Assembly: GCF_000002995.4 (NCBI RefSeq)
Contig: NW_025062346.1
Span: 1-27,891, forward strand
Origin: Brugia malayi
Lineage: Eukaryota > Nematoda > Chromadorea > Rhabditida > Onchocercidae
Direction: 5' to 3'
Length of the DNA stretch: 27,891 nucleotides
In this document: positions 1-12,459 of the stretch, one piece after another
Layout: every line of letters starts with the position of its first letter
Position numbering within the stretch: the stretch's first letter is position 1
The notes under the pieces: generated by a model
What the model was told of the DNA's origin: nothing
Seen by the model: only the letters and a program-made list of their open reading frames with translations
Database searches by the model: none
Program-made: the position numbers and the translations under genes

Positions 1-1367
1 TTTCAAATATGAAATTTAGATTTTGTGAAAATTCATTAATTTATTAGAATTTTGCATATTAATCTGCAAAATAAATTCTAGCAATATCAAAAAGTAATTT
101 TAATTAAATGACAAAATATTGAAAAATTTCAATTCCTTAAAACAAACAGATATTTTGAACTTAATTGATTAATTTACATGCATTGCATAGATACTGGTCA
201 CAACATCGTGGTCATTTGATCAGCATAAATAATTAAATTTTAAAGTTTTGATTGAAATTTCACTTGTTAAAATAATAAAATTTTTAATTAGTCATAGAAC
301 TAACTCACAATTAATGCTAATTTTTAATTCAAATTTAAAATTGATTTTTGTGAAAATCCTATAATTTGTAAGGATTTTTGAGTAATAAACTGGGAAATGT
401 TAGGGTTTTGTATATTAAACTATAAAATAAATGCCGGAATTGTCAAATTTAATTCAATTAAATGTTAGAATATTGAAAAATATCAATTCATAGAAAAAAA
501 TTAGATAATTGGAACTTAATTGATTATTTTTTATTCATTTCATGGATACTGGTCATTTGCGGTTGGTCATTTGGTCAGCATAAATAATAAAATAATCATT
601 CAAAATTAGGTTTTAAACAATGTATTGTTTGCAAAATTATTTAAGTTTTTAGCTTGCCACTGTTCTAATTCATTCTTACAGTTAAAATTAATTTTTATTT
701 CAAATTTAAATATCAAATTTTATGAAAACTCAATAATTTATTAGTGCTTTGCGTATTATACTATAAAAAAAATGCTGGAATTGTCAAAATTTAATTTAAT
801 TAAATGTTAGAATATTGAAAATATCAATTCATAAAAAAAATTAGATAATTTGAAATTAATTGATTATTTTTTATTCATTTCATGGATACTGGTCACATAC
901 ATTGTGGTTATTTGACCAGCAAAAATAATAAAATCAAGTTTAGAAATTGAGTTCTGAATGATATTTTAGAAGCAAAATTAATTAAATTTTTAATTTTTCA
1001 CGATTTTAATTCATTCTTACAATTAAAATTAATTTATATTTCAAATTTAAATAATACATTTACAAAAATCCCATAATTTATACGGGTATTTGCATTAAAA
1101 TTTCACTTGTGAAAATAGTAAAATTTTTAATTAGTCATAGATCTAATTAATTTTTACAATTAATGCTAATTTTTCATTCAAATTTAAAATTGCTTTATGC
1201 GAAAATGCTATAATTTGTAAGAATTTTTGCATAATAAATTGGAAAAAAAACCCTGCTATTATCAAATTTAATCTTAATTAAATATTAAAATATTAAAAAA
1301 TATTAAAACATTAAAAAAAATGGATATTTTGTACTTAATTGATTGAATTTTATGCGTTGCGTAGGTA

Positions 1368-1398
1368 CTGGTCACATACATCGTGGTCATTTGACCAG
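1368..1398. repeat. Palindromic satellite box (best-conserved example)
   Basis: The arms CTGGTCA (1368-1374) and TGACCAG (1392-1398) form a perfect 7 bp inverted repeat with a 17 bp spacer. Inside, a second GTGGTCA copy (1384-1390) gives a direct repeat of the left arm and an inner inverted repeat GGTCA-TT-TGACC. The box recurs once per monomer across the array and in the diverged satellite, for example at 194-223, 549-578, 889-919, 1692-1722 and 1981-2011 of the first unit. The inner GTGGTCA-WTTG core is the best kept part even where the surrounding monomer has drifted. It could be a protein-binding site or a cruciform-prone site; the function is unknown. Confidence 0.85.
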
Positions 1399-1731
1399 CA
1401 AAAATAATAAAATAAACTTTAAAAATTAAGTTTTGATCAAAATTTTATTAGCAAAATTAATTAAATTTTTAATTTTTCACGATTTTAATTCATTCTTACA
1501 ATTAAAATTAATTTATATTTCAAATTTAAATAATACATTTACAAAAATCCCATAATTTATACGGGTATTTGCATATAAAACTAGCTAAGAAGTTCTACTG
1601 TTATCAAAATTTAATTTCAAAGGATGTTAAAACTATTAAAAAATATCATTTAATAAAAAAAAATGATTATTATATACGCATAGTGCGGGAACTGGTCACA
1701 TACATTGTGGTCATTTGACATCTTAAATAAT

Positions 1732-1790
1732 GAAATAATGCTTAGGCTTAGGCTTAGGGTATACTTAGGCTTAGGCTTAAGCATTATTTC
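1732..1790. repeat. TTAGGC telomere-like hairpin element, copy 1
   Basis: Perfect 13 bp inverted arms, GAAATAATGCTTA (1732-1744) and TAAGCATTATTTC (1778-1790), enclose a short run of nematode-type telomere repeats: two TTAGGC, one TTAGGG, a TATAC interruption, then two more TTAGGC and a TTAAGC. All TTAGGC units are in the same (plus) orientation, so the repeats are direct while their flanks are inverted. The element lies just after box five of each higher-order unit. It is either an insertion that spread with the unit or telomeric DNA captured when the unit formed. Confidence 0.93.
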
Positions 1791-3865
1791 AAATCTAAAA
1801 ATCAATTTTGGTGAAAATTTTATAATTTGCAACAGTTTTTGTATATTAAACGAGGAAATAATTTCTAGTTTTATCAATTTTGATTTTAATTAAATGTTAA
1901 AATATCGAAAATCATCAATTAATTAAAATAAAATGGATATTTTGAACTTAATTGATTAATTTGTGTGCATTGCATAGGTACTGGTCGCATACATTGTGGT
2001 CATTTGACCAGCATAAATATTTAAACAAACTTTTATAATTAAGTTTTAATCAATATTTGATTAGCAAAACGAATTCAATTTTAAATTAGTAACGGTTTTA
2101 ATTCATTCTCACAATTATAATAAATTTTTGTTTCAAATATGAAATTTAGATTTTGTGAAAATTCATTAATTTATTAGAATTTTGCATATTAATCTGCAAA
2201 ATAAATTCTAGCAATATCAAAAAGTAATTTTAATTAAATGACAAAATATTGAAAAATTTCAATTCCTTAAAACAAACAGATATTTTGAACTTAATTGATT
2301 AATTTACATGCATTGCATAGATACTGGTCACAACATCGTGGTCATTTGATCAGCATAAATAATTAAATTTTAAAGTTTTGATTGAAATTTCACTTGTTAA
2401 AATAATAAAATTTTTAATTAGTCATAGAACTAACTCACAATTAATGCTAATTTTTAATTCAAATTTAAAATTGATTTTTGTGAAAATCCTATAATTTGTA
2501 AGGATTTTTGAGTAATAAACTGGGAAATGTTAGGGTTTTGTATATTAAACTATAAAATAAATGCCGGAATTGTCAAAATTTAATTCAATTAAATGTTAGA
2601 ATATTGAAAAATATCAATTCATAGAAAAAAATTAGATAATTGGAACTTAATTGATTATTTTTTATTCATTTCATGGATACTGGTCATTTGCGGTTGGTCA
2701 TTTGGTCAGCATAAATAATAAAATAATCATTCAAAATTAGGTTTTAAACAATGTATTGTTTGCAAAATTATTTAAGTTTTTAGCTTGCCACTGTTCTAAT
2801 TCATTCTTACAGTTAAAATTAATTTTTATTTCAAATTTAAATATCAAATTTTATGAAAACTCAATAATTTATTAGTGCTTTGCGTATTATACTATAAAAA
2901 AAATGCTGGAATTGTCAAAATTTAATTTAATTAAATGTTAGAATATTGAAAAATATCAATTCATAAAAAAAAATTAGATAATTTGAAATTAATTGATTAT
3001 TTTTTATTCATTTCATGGATACTGGTCACATACATTGTGGTTATTTGACCAGCAAAAATAATAAAATCAAGTTTAGAAATTGAGTTCTGAATGATATTTT
3101 AGAAGCAAAATTAATTAAATTTTTAATTTTTCACGATTTTAATTCATTCTTACAATTAAAATTAATTTATATTTCAAATTTAAATAATACATTTACAAAA
3201 ATCCCATAATTTATACGGGTATTTGCATTAAAATTTCACTTGTGAAAATAGTAAAATTTTTAATTAGTCATAGATCTAATTAATTTTTACAATTAATGCT
3301 AATTTTTCATTCAAATTTAAAATTGCTTTATGCGAAAATGCTATAATTTGTAAGAATTTTTGCATAATAAATTGGAAAAAAAACCCTGCTACTATCAAAT
3401 TTAATCTTAATTAAATATTAAAATATTAAAAAATATTAAAACATTAAAAAAAATGGATATTTTGTACTTAATTGATTGAATTTTATGCGTTGCGTAGGTA
3501 CTGGTCACATACATCGTGGTCATTTGACCAGCAAAAATAATAAAATAAACTTTAAAAATTAAGTTTTGATCAAAATTTTATTAGCAAAATTAATTAAATT
3601 TTTAATTTTTCACGATTTTAATTCATTCTTACAATTAAAATTAATTTATATTTCAAATTTAAATAATACATTTACAAAAATCCCATAATTTATACGGGTA
3701 TTTGCATATAAAACTAGCTAAGAAGTTCTACTGTTATCAAAATTTAATTTCAAAGGATGTTAAAACTATTAAAAAATATCATTTAATAAAAAAAAAATGA
3801 TTATTATATACGCATAGTGCGGGAACTGGTCACATACATTGTGGTCATTTGACATCTTAAATAAT

Positions 3866-3924
3866 GAAATAATGCTTAGGCTTAGGCTTAGGGTATACTT
3901 AGGCTTAGGCTTAAGCATTATTTC
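3866..3924. repeat. TTAGGC telomere-like hairpin element, copy 2
   Basis: Same 59 bp structure as at 1732-1790, at the same place in the second 2.13 kb unit. Confidence 0.93.
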
Positions 3925-5999
3925 AAATCTAAAAATCAATTTTGGTGAAAATTTTATAATTTGCAACAGTTTTTGTATATTAAACGAGGAAATAATTTCT
4001 AGTTTTATCAATTTTGATTTTAATTAAATGTTAAAATATCGAAAATCATCAATTAATTAAAATAAAATGGATATTTTGAACTTAATTGATTAATTTGTGT
4101 GCATTGCATAGGTACTGGTCGCATACATTGTGGTCATTTGACCAGCATAAATATTTAAACAAACTTTTATAATTAAGTTTTAATCAATATTTGATTAGCA
4201 AAACGAATTCAATTTTAAATTAGTAACGGTTTTAATTCATTCTCACAATTATAATAAATTTTTGTTTCAAATATGAAATTTAGATTTTGTGAAAATTCAT
4301 TAATTTATTAGAATTTTGCATATTAATCTGCAAAATAAATTCTAGCAATATCAAAAAGTAATTTTAATTAAATGACAAAATATTGAAAAATTTCAATTCC
4401 TTAAAACAAACAGATATTTTGAACTTAATTGATTAATTTACATGCATTGCATAGATACTGGTCACAACATCGTGGTCATTTGATCAGCATAAATAATTAA
4501 ATTTTAAAGTTTTGATTGAAATTTCACTTGTTAAAATAATAAAATTTTTAATTAGTCATAGAACTAACTCACAATTAATGCTAATTTTTAATTCAAATTT
4601 AAAATTGATTTTTGTGAAAATCCTATAATTTGTAAGGATTTTTGAGTAATAAACTGGGAAATGTTAGGGTTTTGTATATTAAACTATAAAATAAATGCCG
4701 GAATTGTCAAAATTTAATTCAATTAAATGTTAGAATATTGAAAAATATCAATTCATAGAAAAAAATTAGATAATTGGAACTTAATTGATTATTTTTTATT
4801 CATTTCATGGATACTGGTCATTTGCGGTTGGTCATTTGGTCAGCATAAATAATAAAATAATCATTCAAAATTAGGTTTTAAACAATGTATTGTTTGCAAA
4901 ATTATTTAAGTTTTTAGCTTGCCACTGTTCTAATTCATTCTTACAGTTAAAATTAATTTTTATTTCAAATTTAAATATCAAATTTTATGAAAACTCAATA
5001 ATTTATTAGTGCTTTGCGTATTATACTATAAAAAAAATGCTGGAATTGTCAAAATTTAATTTAATTAAATGTTAGAATATTGAAAAATATCAATTCATAA
5101 AAAAAAATTAGATAATTTGAAATTAATTGATTATTTTTTATTCATTTCATGGATACTGGTCACATACATTGTGGTTATTTGACCAGCAAAAATAATAAAA
5201 TCAAGTTTAGAAATTGAGTTCTGAATGATATTTTAGAAGCAAAATTAATTAAATTTTTAATTTTTCACGATTTTAATTCATTCTTACAATTAAAATTAAT
5301 TTATATTTCAAATTTAAATAATACATTTACAAAAATCCCATAATTTATACGGGTATTTGCATTAAAATTTCACTTGTGAAAATAGTAAAATTTTTAATTA
5401 GTCATAGATCTAATTAATTTTTACAATTAATGCTAATTTTTCATTCAAATTTAAAATTGCTTTATGCGAAAATGCTATAATTTGTAAGAATTTTTGCATA
5501 ATAAATTGGAAAAAAAACCCTGCTACTATCAAATTTAATCTTAATTAAATATTAAAATATTAAAAAATATTAAAACATTAAAAAAAATGGATATTTTGTA
5601 CTTAATTGATTGAATTTTATGCGTTGCGTAGGTACTGGTCACATACATCGTGGTCATTTGACCAGCAAAAATAATAAAATAAACTTTAAAAATTAAGTTT
5701 TGATCAAAATTTTATTAGCAAAATTAATTAAATTTTTAATTTTTCACGATTTTAATTCATTCTTACAATTAAAATTAATTTATATTTCAAATTTAAATAA
5801 TACATTTACAAAAATCCCATAATTTATACGGGTATTTGCATATAAAACTAGCTAAGAAGTTCTACTGTTATCAAAATTTAATTTCAAAGGATGTTAAAAC
5901 TATTAAAAAATATCATTTAATAAAAAAAAAATGATTATTATATACGCATAGTGCGGGAACTGGTCACATACATTGTGGTCATTTGACATCTTAAATAAT

Positions 6000-6058
6000 G
6001 AAATAATGCTTAGGCTTAGGCTTAGGGTATACTTAGGCTTAGGCTTAAGCATTATTTC
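6000..6058. repeat. TTAGGC telomere-like hairpin element, copy 3
   Basis: Same 59 bp structure, third unit; arms and repeat count unchanged. Confidence 0.93.
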
Positions 6059-8132
6059 AAATCTAAAAATCAATTTTGGTGAAAATTTTATAATTTGCAA
6101 CAGTTTTTGTATATTAAACGAGGAAATAATTTCTAGTTTTATCAATTTTGATTTTAATTAAATGTTAAAATATCGAAAATCATCAATTAATTAAAATAAA
6201 ATGGATATTTTGAACTTAATTGATTAATTTGTGTGCATTGCATAGGTACTGGTCGCATACATTGTGGTCATTTGACCAGCATAAATATTTAAACAAACTT
6301 TTATAATTAAGTTTTAATCAATATTTGATTAGCAAAACGAATTCAATTTTAAATTAGTAACGGTTTTAATTCATTCTCACAATTATAATAAATTTTTGTT
6401 TCAAATATGAAATTTAGATTTTGTGAAAATTCATTAATTTATTAGAATTTTGCATATTAATCTGCAAAATAAATTCTAGCAATATCAAAAAGTAATTTTA
6501 ATTAAATGACAAAATATTGAAAAATTTCAATTCCTTAAAACAAACAGATATTTTGAACTTAATTGATTAATTTACATGCATTGCATAGATACTGGTCACA
6601 ACATCGTGGTCATTTGATCAGCATAAATAATTAAATTTTAAAGTTTTGATTGAAATTTCACTTGTTAAAATAATAAAATTTTTAATTAGTCATAGAACTA
6701 ACTCACAATTAATGCTAATTTTTAATTCAAATTTAAAATTGATTTTTGTGAAAATCCTATAATTTGTAAGGATTTTTGAGTAATAAACTGGGAAATGTTA
6801 GGGTTTTGTATATTAAACTATAAAATAAATGCCGGAATTGTCAAAATTTAATTCAATTAAATGTTAGAATATTGAAAAATATCAATTCATAGAAAAAAAT
6901 TAGATAATTGGAACTTAATTGATTATTTTTTATTCATTTCATGGATACTGGTCATTTGCGGTTGGTCATTTGGTCAGCATAAATAATAAAATAATCATTC
7001 AAAATTAGGTTTTAAACAATGTATTGTTTGCAAAATTATTTAAGTTTTTAGCTTGCCACTGTTCTAATTCATTCTTACAGTTAAAATTAATTTTTATTTC
7101 AAATTTAAATATCAAATTTTATGAAAACTCAATAATTTATTAGTGCTTTGCGTATTATACTATAAAAAAAATGCTGGAATTGTCAAAATTTAATTTAATT
7201 AAATGTTAGAATATTGAAAAATATCAATTCATAAAAAAAATTAGATAATTTGAAATTAATTGATTATTTTTTATTCATTTCATGGATACTGGTCACATAC
7301 ATTGTGGTTATTTGACCAGCAAAAATAATAAAATCAAGTTTAGAAATTGAGTTCTGAATGATATTTTAGAAGCAAAATTAATTAAATTTTTAATTTTTCA
7401 CGATTTTAATTCATTCTTACAATTAAAATTAATTTATATTTCAAATTTAAATAATACATTTACAAAAATCCCATAATTTATACGGGTATTTGCATTAAAA
7501 TTTCACTTGTGAAAATAGTAAAATTTTTAATTAGTCATAGATCTAATTAATTTTTACAATTAATGCTAATTTTTCATTCAAATTTAAAATTGCTTTATGC
7601 GAAAATGCTATAATTTGTAAGAATTTTTGCATAATAAATTGGAAAAAAAACCCTGCTATTATCAAATTTAATCTTAATTAAATATTAAAATATTAAAAAA
7701 TATTAAAACATTAAAAAAAATGGATATTTTGTACTTAATTGATTGAATTTTATGCGTTGCGTAGGTACTGGTCACATACATCGTGGTCATTTGACCAGCA
7801 AAAATAATAAAATAAACTTTAAAAATTAAGTTTTGATCAAAATTTTATTAGCAAAATTAATTAAATTTTTAATTTTTCACGATTTTAATTCATTCTTACA
7901 ATTAAAATTAATTTATATTTCAAATTTAAATAATACATTTACAAAAATCCCATAATTTATACGGGTATTTGCATATAAAACTAGCTAAGAAGTTCTACTG
8001 TTATCAAAATTTAATTTCAAAGGATGTTAAAACTATTAAAAAATATCATTTAATAAAAAAAAAATGATTATTATATACGCATAGTGCGGGAACTGGTCAC
8101 ATACATTGTGGTCATTTGACATCTTAAATAAT

Positions 8133-8191
8133 GAAATAATGCTTAGGCTTAGGCTTAGGGTATACTTAGGCTTAGGCTTAAGCATTATTTC
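8133..8191. repeat. TTAGGC telomere-like hairpin element, copy 4
   Basis: Same 59 bp structure, fourth unit; arms and repeat count unchanged. Confidence 0.93.
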
Positions 8192-10266
8192 AAATCTAAA
8201 AATCAATTTTGGTGAAAATTTTATAATTTGCAACAGTTTTTGTATATTAAACGAGGAAATAATTTCTAGTTTTATCAATTTTGATTTTAATTAAATGTTA
8301 AAATATCGAAAATCATCAATTAATTAAAATAAAATGGATATTTTGAACTTAATTGATTAATTTGTGTGCATTGCATAGGTACTGGTCGCATACATTGTGG
8401 TCATTTGACCAGCATAAATATTTAAACAAACTTTTATAATTAAGTTTTAATCAATATTTGATTAGCAAAACGAATTCAATTTTAAATTAGTAACGGTTTT
8501 AATTCATTCTCACAATTATAATAAATTTTTGTTTCAAATATGAAATTTAGATTTTGTGAAAATTCATTAATTTATTAGAATTTTGCATATTAATCTGCAA
8601 AATAAATTCTAGCAATATCAAAAAGTAATTTTAATTAAATGACAAAATATTGAAAAATTTCAATTCCTTAAAACAAACAGATATTTTGAACTTAATTGAT
8701 TAATTTACATGCATTGCATAGATACTGGTCACAACATCGTGGTCATTTGATCAGCATAAATAATTAAATTTTAAAGTTTTGATTGAAATTTCACTTGTTA
8801 AAATAATAAAATTTTTAATTAGTCATAGAACTAACTCACAATTAATGCTAATTTTTAATTCAAATTTAAAATTGATTTTTGTGAAAATCCTATAATTTGT
8901 AAGGATTTTTGAGTAATAAACTGGGAAATGTTAGGGTTTTGTATATTAAACTATAAAATAAATGCCGGAATTGTCAAAATTTAATTCAATTAAATGTTAG
9001 AATATTGAAAAATATCAATTCATAGAAAAAAATTAGATAATTGGAACTTAATTGATTATTTTTTATTCATTTCATGGATACTGGTCATTTGCGGTTGGTC
9101 ATTTGGTCAGCATAAATAATAAAATAATCATTCAAAATTAGGTTTTAAACAATGTATTGTTTGCAAAATTATTTAAGTTTTTAGCTTGCCACTGTTCTAA
9201 TTCATTCTTACAGTTAAAATTAATTTTTATTTCAAATTTAAATATCAAATTTTATGAAAACTCAATAATTTATTAGTGCTTTGCGTATTATACTATAAAA
9301 AAAATGCTGGAATTGTCAAAATTTAATTTAATTAAATGTTAGAATATTGAAAAATATCAATTCATAAAAAAAAATTAGATAATTTGAAATTAATTGATTA
9401 TTTTTTATTCATTTCATGGATACTGGTCACATACATTGTGGTTATTTGACCAGCAAAAATAATAAAATCAAGTTTAGAAATTGAGTTCTGAATGATATTT
9501 TAGAAGCAAAATTAATTAAATTTTTAATTTTTCACGATTTTAATTCATTCTTACAATTAAAATTAATTTATATTTCAAATTTAAATAATACATTTACAAA
9601 AATCCCATAATTTATACGGGTATTTGCATTAAAATTTCACTTGTGAAAATAGTAAAATTTTTAATTAGTCATAGATCTAATTAATTTTTACAATTAATGC
9701 TAATTTTTCATTCAAATTTAAAATTGCTTTATGCGAAAATGCTATAATTTGTAAGAATTTTTGCATAATAAATTGGAAAAAAAACCCTGCTACTATCAAA
9801 TTTAATCTTAATTAAATATTAAAATATTAAAAAATATTAAAACATTAAAAAAAATGGATATTTTGTACTTAATTGATTGAATTTTATGCGTTGCGTAGGT
9901 ACTGGTCACATACATCGTGGTCATTTGACCAGCAAAAATAATAAAATAAACTTTAAAAATTAAGTTTTGATCAAAATTTTATTAGCAAAATTAATTAAAT
10001 TTTTAATTTTTCACGATTTTAATTCATTCTTACAATTAAAATTAATTTATATTTCAAATTTAAATAATACATTTACAAAAATCCCATAATTTATACGGGT
10101 ATTTGCATATAAAACTAGCTAAGAAGTTCTACTGTTATCAAAATTTAATTTCAAAGGATGTTAAAACTATTAAAAAATATCATTTAATAAAAAAAAAATG
10201 ATTATTATATACGCATAGTGCGGGAACTGGTCACATACATTGTGGTCATTTGACATCTTAAATAAT

Positions 10267-10325
10267 GAAATAATGCTTAGGCTTAGGCTTAGGGTATACT
10301 TAGGCTTAGGCTTAAGCATTATTTC
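10267..10325. repeat. TTAGGC telomere-like hairpin element, copy 5
   Basis: Same 59 bp structure, fifth unit; arms and repeat count unchanged. Confidence 0.93.
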
Positions 10326-12400
10326 AAATCTAAAAATCAATTTTGGTGAAAATTTTATAATTTGCAACAGTTTTTGTATATTAAACGAGGAAATAATTTC
10401 TAGTTTTATCAATTTTGATTTTAATTAAATGTTAAAATATCGAAAATCATCAATTAATTAAAATAAAATGGATATTTTGAACTTAATTGATTAATTTGTG
10501 TGCATTGCATAGGTACTGGTCGCATACATTGTGGTCATTTGACCAGCATAAATATTTAAACAAACTTTTATAATTAAGTTTTAATCAATATTTGATTAGC
10601 AAAACGAATTCAATTTTAAATTAGTAACGGTTTTAATTCATTCTCACAATTATAATAAATTTTTGTTTCAAATATGAAATTTAGATTTTGTGAAAATTCA
10701 TTAATTTATTAGAATTTTGCATATTAATCTGCAAAATAAATTCTAGCAATATCAAAAAGTAATTTTAATTAAATGACAAAATATTGAAAAATTTCAATTC
10801 CTTAAAACAAACAGATATTTTGAACTTAATTGATTAATTTACATGCATTGCATAGATACTGGTCACAACATCGTGGTCATTTGATCAGCATAAATAATTA
10901 AATTTTAAAGTTTTGATTGAAATTTCACTTGTTAAAATAATAAAATTTTTAATTAGTCATAGAACTAACTCACAATTAATGCTAATTTTTAATTCAAATT
11001 TAAAATTGATTTTTGTGAAAATCCTATAATTTGTAAGGATTTTTGAGTAATAAACTGGGAAATGTTAGGGTTTTGTATATTAAACTATAAAATAAATGCC
11101 GGAATTGTCAAAATTTAATTCAATTAAATGTTAGAATATTGAAAAATATCAATTCATAGAAAAAAATTAGATAATTGGAACTTAATTGATTATTTTTTAT
11201 TCATTTCATGGATACTGGTCATTTGCGGTTGGTCATTTGGTCAGCATAAATAATAAAATAATCATTCAAAATTAGGTTTTAAACAATGTATTGTTTGCAA
11301 AATTATTTAAGTTTTTAGCTTGCCACTGTTCTAATTCATTCTTACAGTTAAAATTAATTTTTATTTCAAATTTAAATATCAAATTTTATGAAAACTCAAT
11401 AATTTATTAGTGCTTTGCGTATTATACTATAAAAAAAATGCTGGAATTGTCAAAATTTAATTTAATTAAATGTTAGAATATTGAAAAATATCAATTCATA
11501 AAAAAAAATTAGATAATTTGAAATTAATTGATTATTTTTTATTCATTTCATGGATACTGGTCACATACATTGTGGTTATTTGACCAGCAAAAATAATAAA
11601 ATCAAGTTTAGAAATTGAGTTCTGAATGATATTTTAGAAGCAAAATTAATTAAATTTTTAATTTTTCACGATTTTAATTCATTCTTACAATTAAAATTAA
11701 TTTATATTTCAAATTTAAATAATACATTTACAAAAATCCCATAATTTATACGGGTATTTGCATTAAAATTTCACTTGTGAAAATAGTAAAATTTTTAATT
11801 AGTCATAGATCTAATTAATTTTTACAATTAATGCTAATTTTTCATTCAAATTTAAAATTGCTTTATGCGAAAATGCTATAATTTGTAAGAATTTTTGCAT
11901 AATAAATTGGAAAAAAAACCCTGCTACTTATCAAATTTAATCTTAATTAAATATTAAAATATTAAAAAATATTAAAACATTAAAAAAAATGGATATTTTG
12001 TACTTAATTGATTGAATTTTATGCGTTGCGTAGGTACTGGTCACATACATCGTGGTCATTTGACCAGCAAAAATAATAAAATAAACTTTAAAAATTAAGT
12101 TTTGATCAAAATTTTATTAGCAAAATTAATTAAATTTTTAATTTTTCACGATTTTAATTCATTCTTACAATTAAAATTAATTTATATTTCAAATTTAAAT
12201 AATACATTTACAAAAATCCCATAATTTATACGGGTATTTGCATATAAAACTAGCTAAGAAGTTCTACTGTTATCAAAATTTAATTTCAAAGGATGTTAAA
12301 ACTATTAAAAAATATCATTTAATAAAAAAAAATGATTATTATATACGCATAGTGCGGGAACTGGTCACATACATTGTGGTCATTTGACATCTTAAATAAT

Positions 12401-12459
12401 GAAATAATGCTTAGGCTTAGGCTTAGGGTATACTTAGGCTTAGGCTTAAGCATTATTTC
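12401..12459. repeat. TTAGGC telomere-like hairpin element, copy 6
   Basis: Same 59 bp structure, sixth unit; arms and repeat count unchanged. Confidence 0.93.

Noticed and set aside
1739..1785. A true chromosome end
   Set aside because: Only a few TTAGGC units per block, embedded in continuing satellite on both sides.
1705..1893. 62-80 aa open frames on both strands, recurring in every satellite unit (for example 1650-1877 minus and 1705-1893 plus)
   Set aside because: They recur only because the unit recurs. They run through the telomere-like hairpin, have low-complexity residues such as LRLRLRVYLGLG, and show no family resemblance.
194..2011. CRISPR-like array of repeats and spacers
   Set aside because: The boxes are 290-480 bp apart and the intervals are themselves related repeats, unlike short unique CRISPR spacers.
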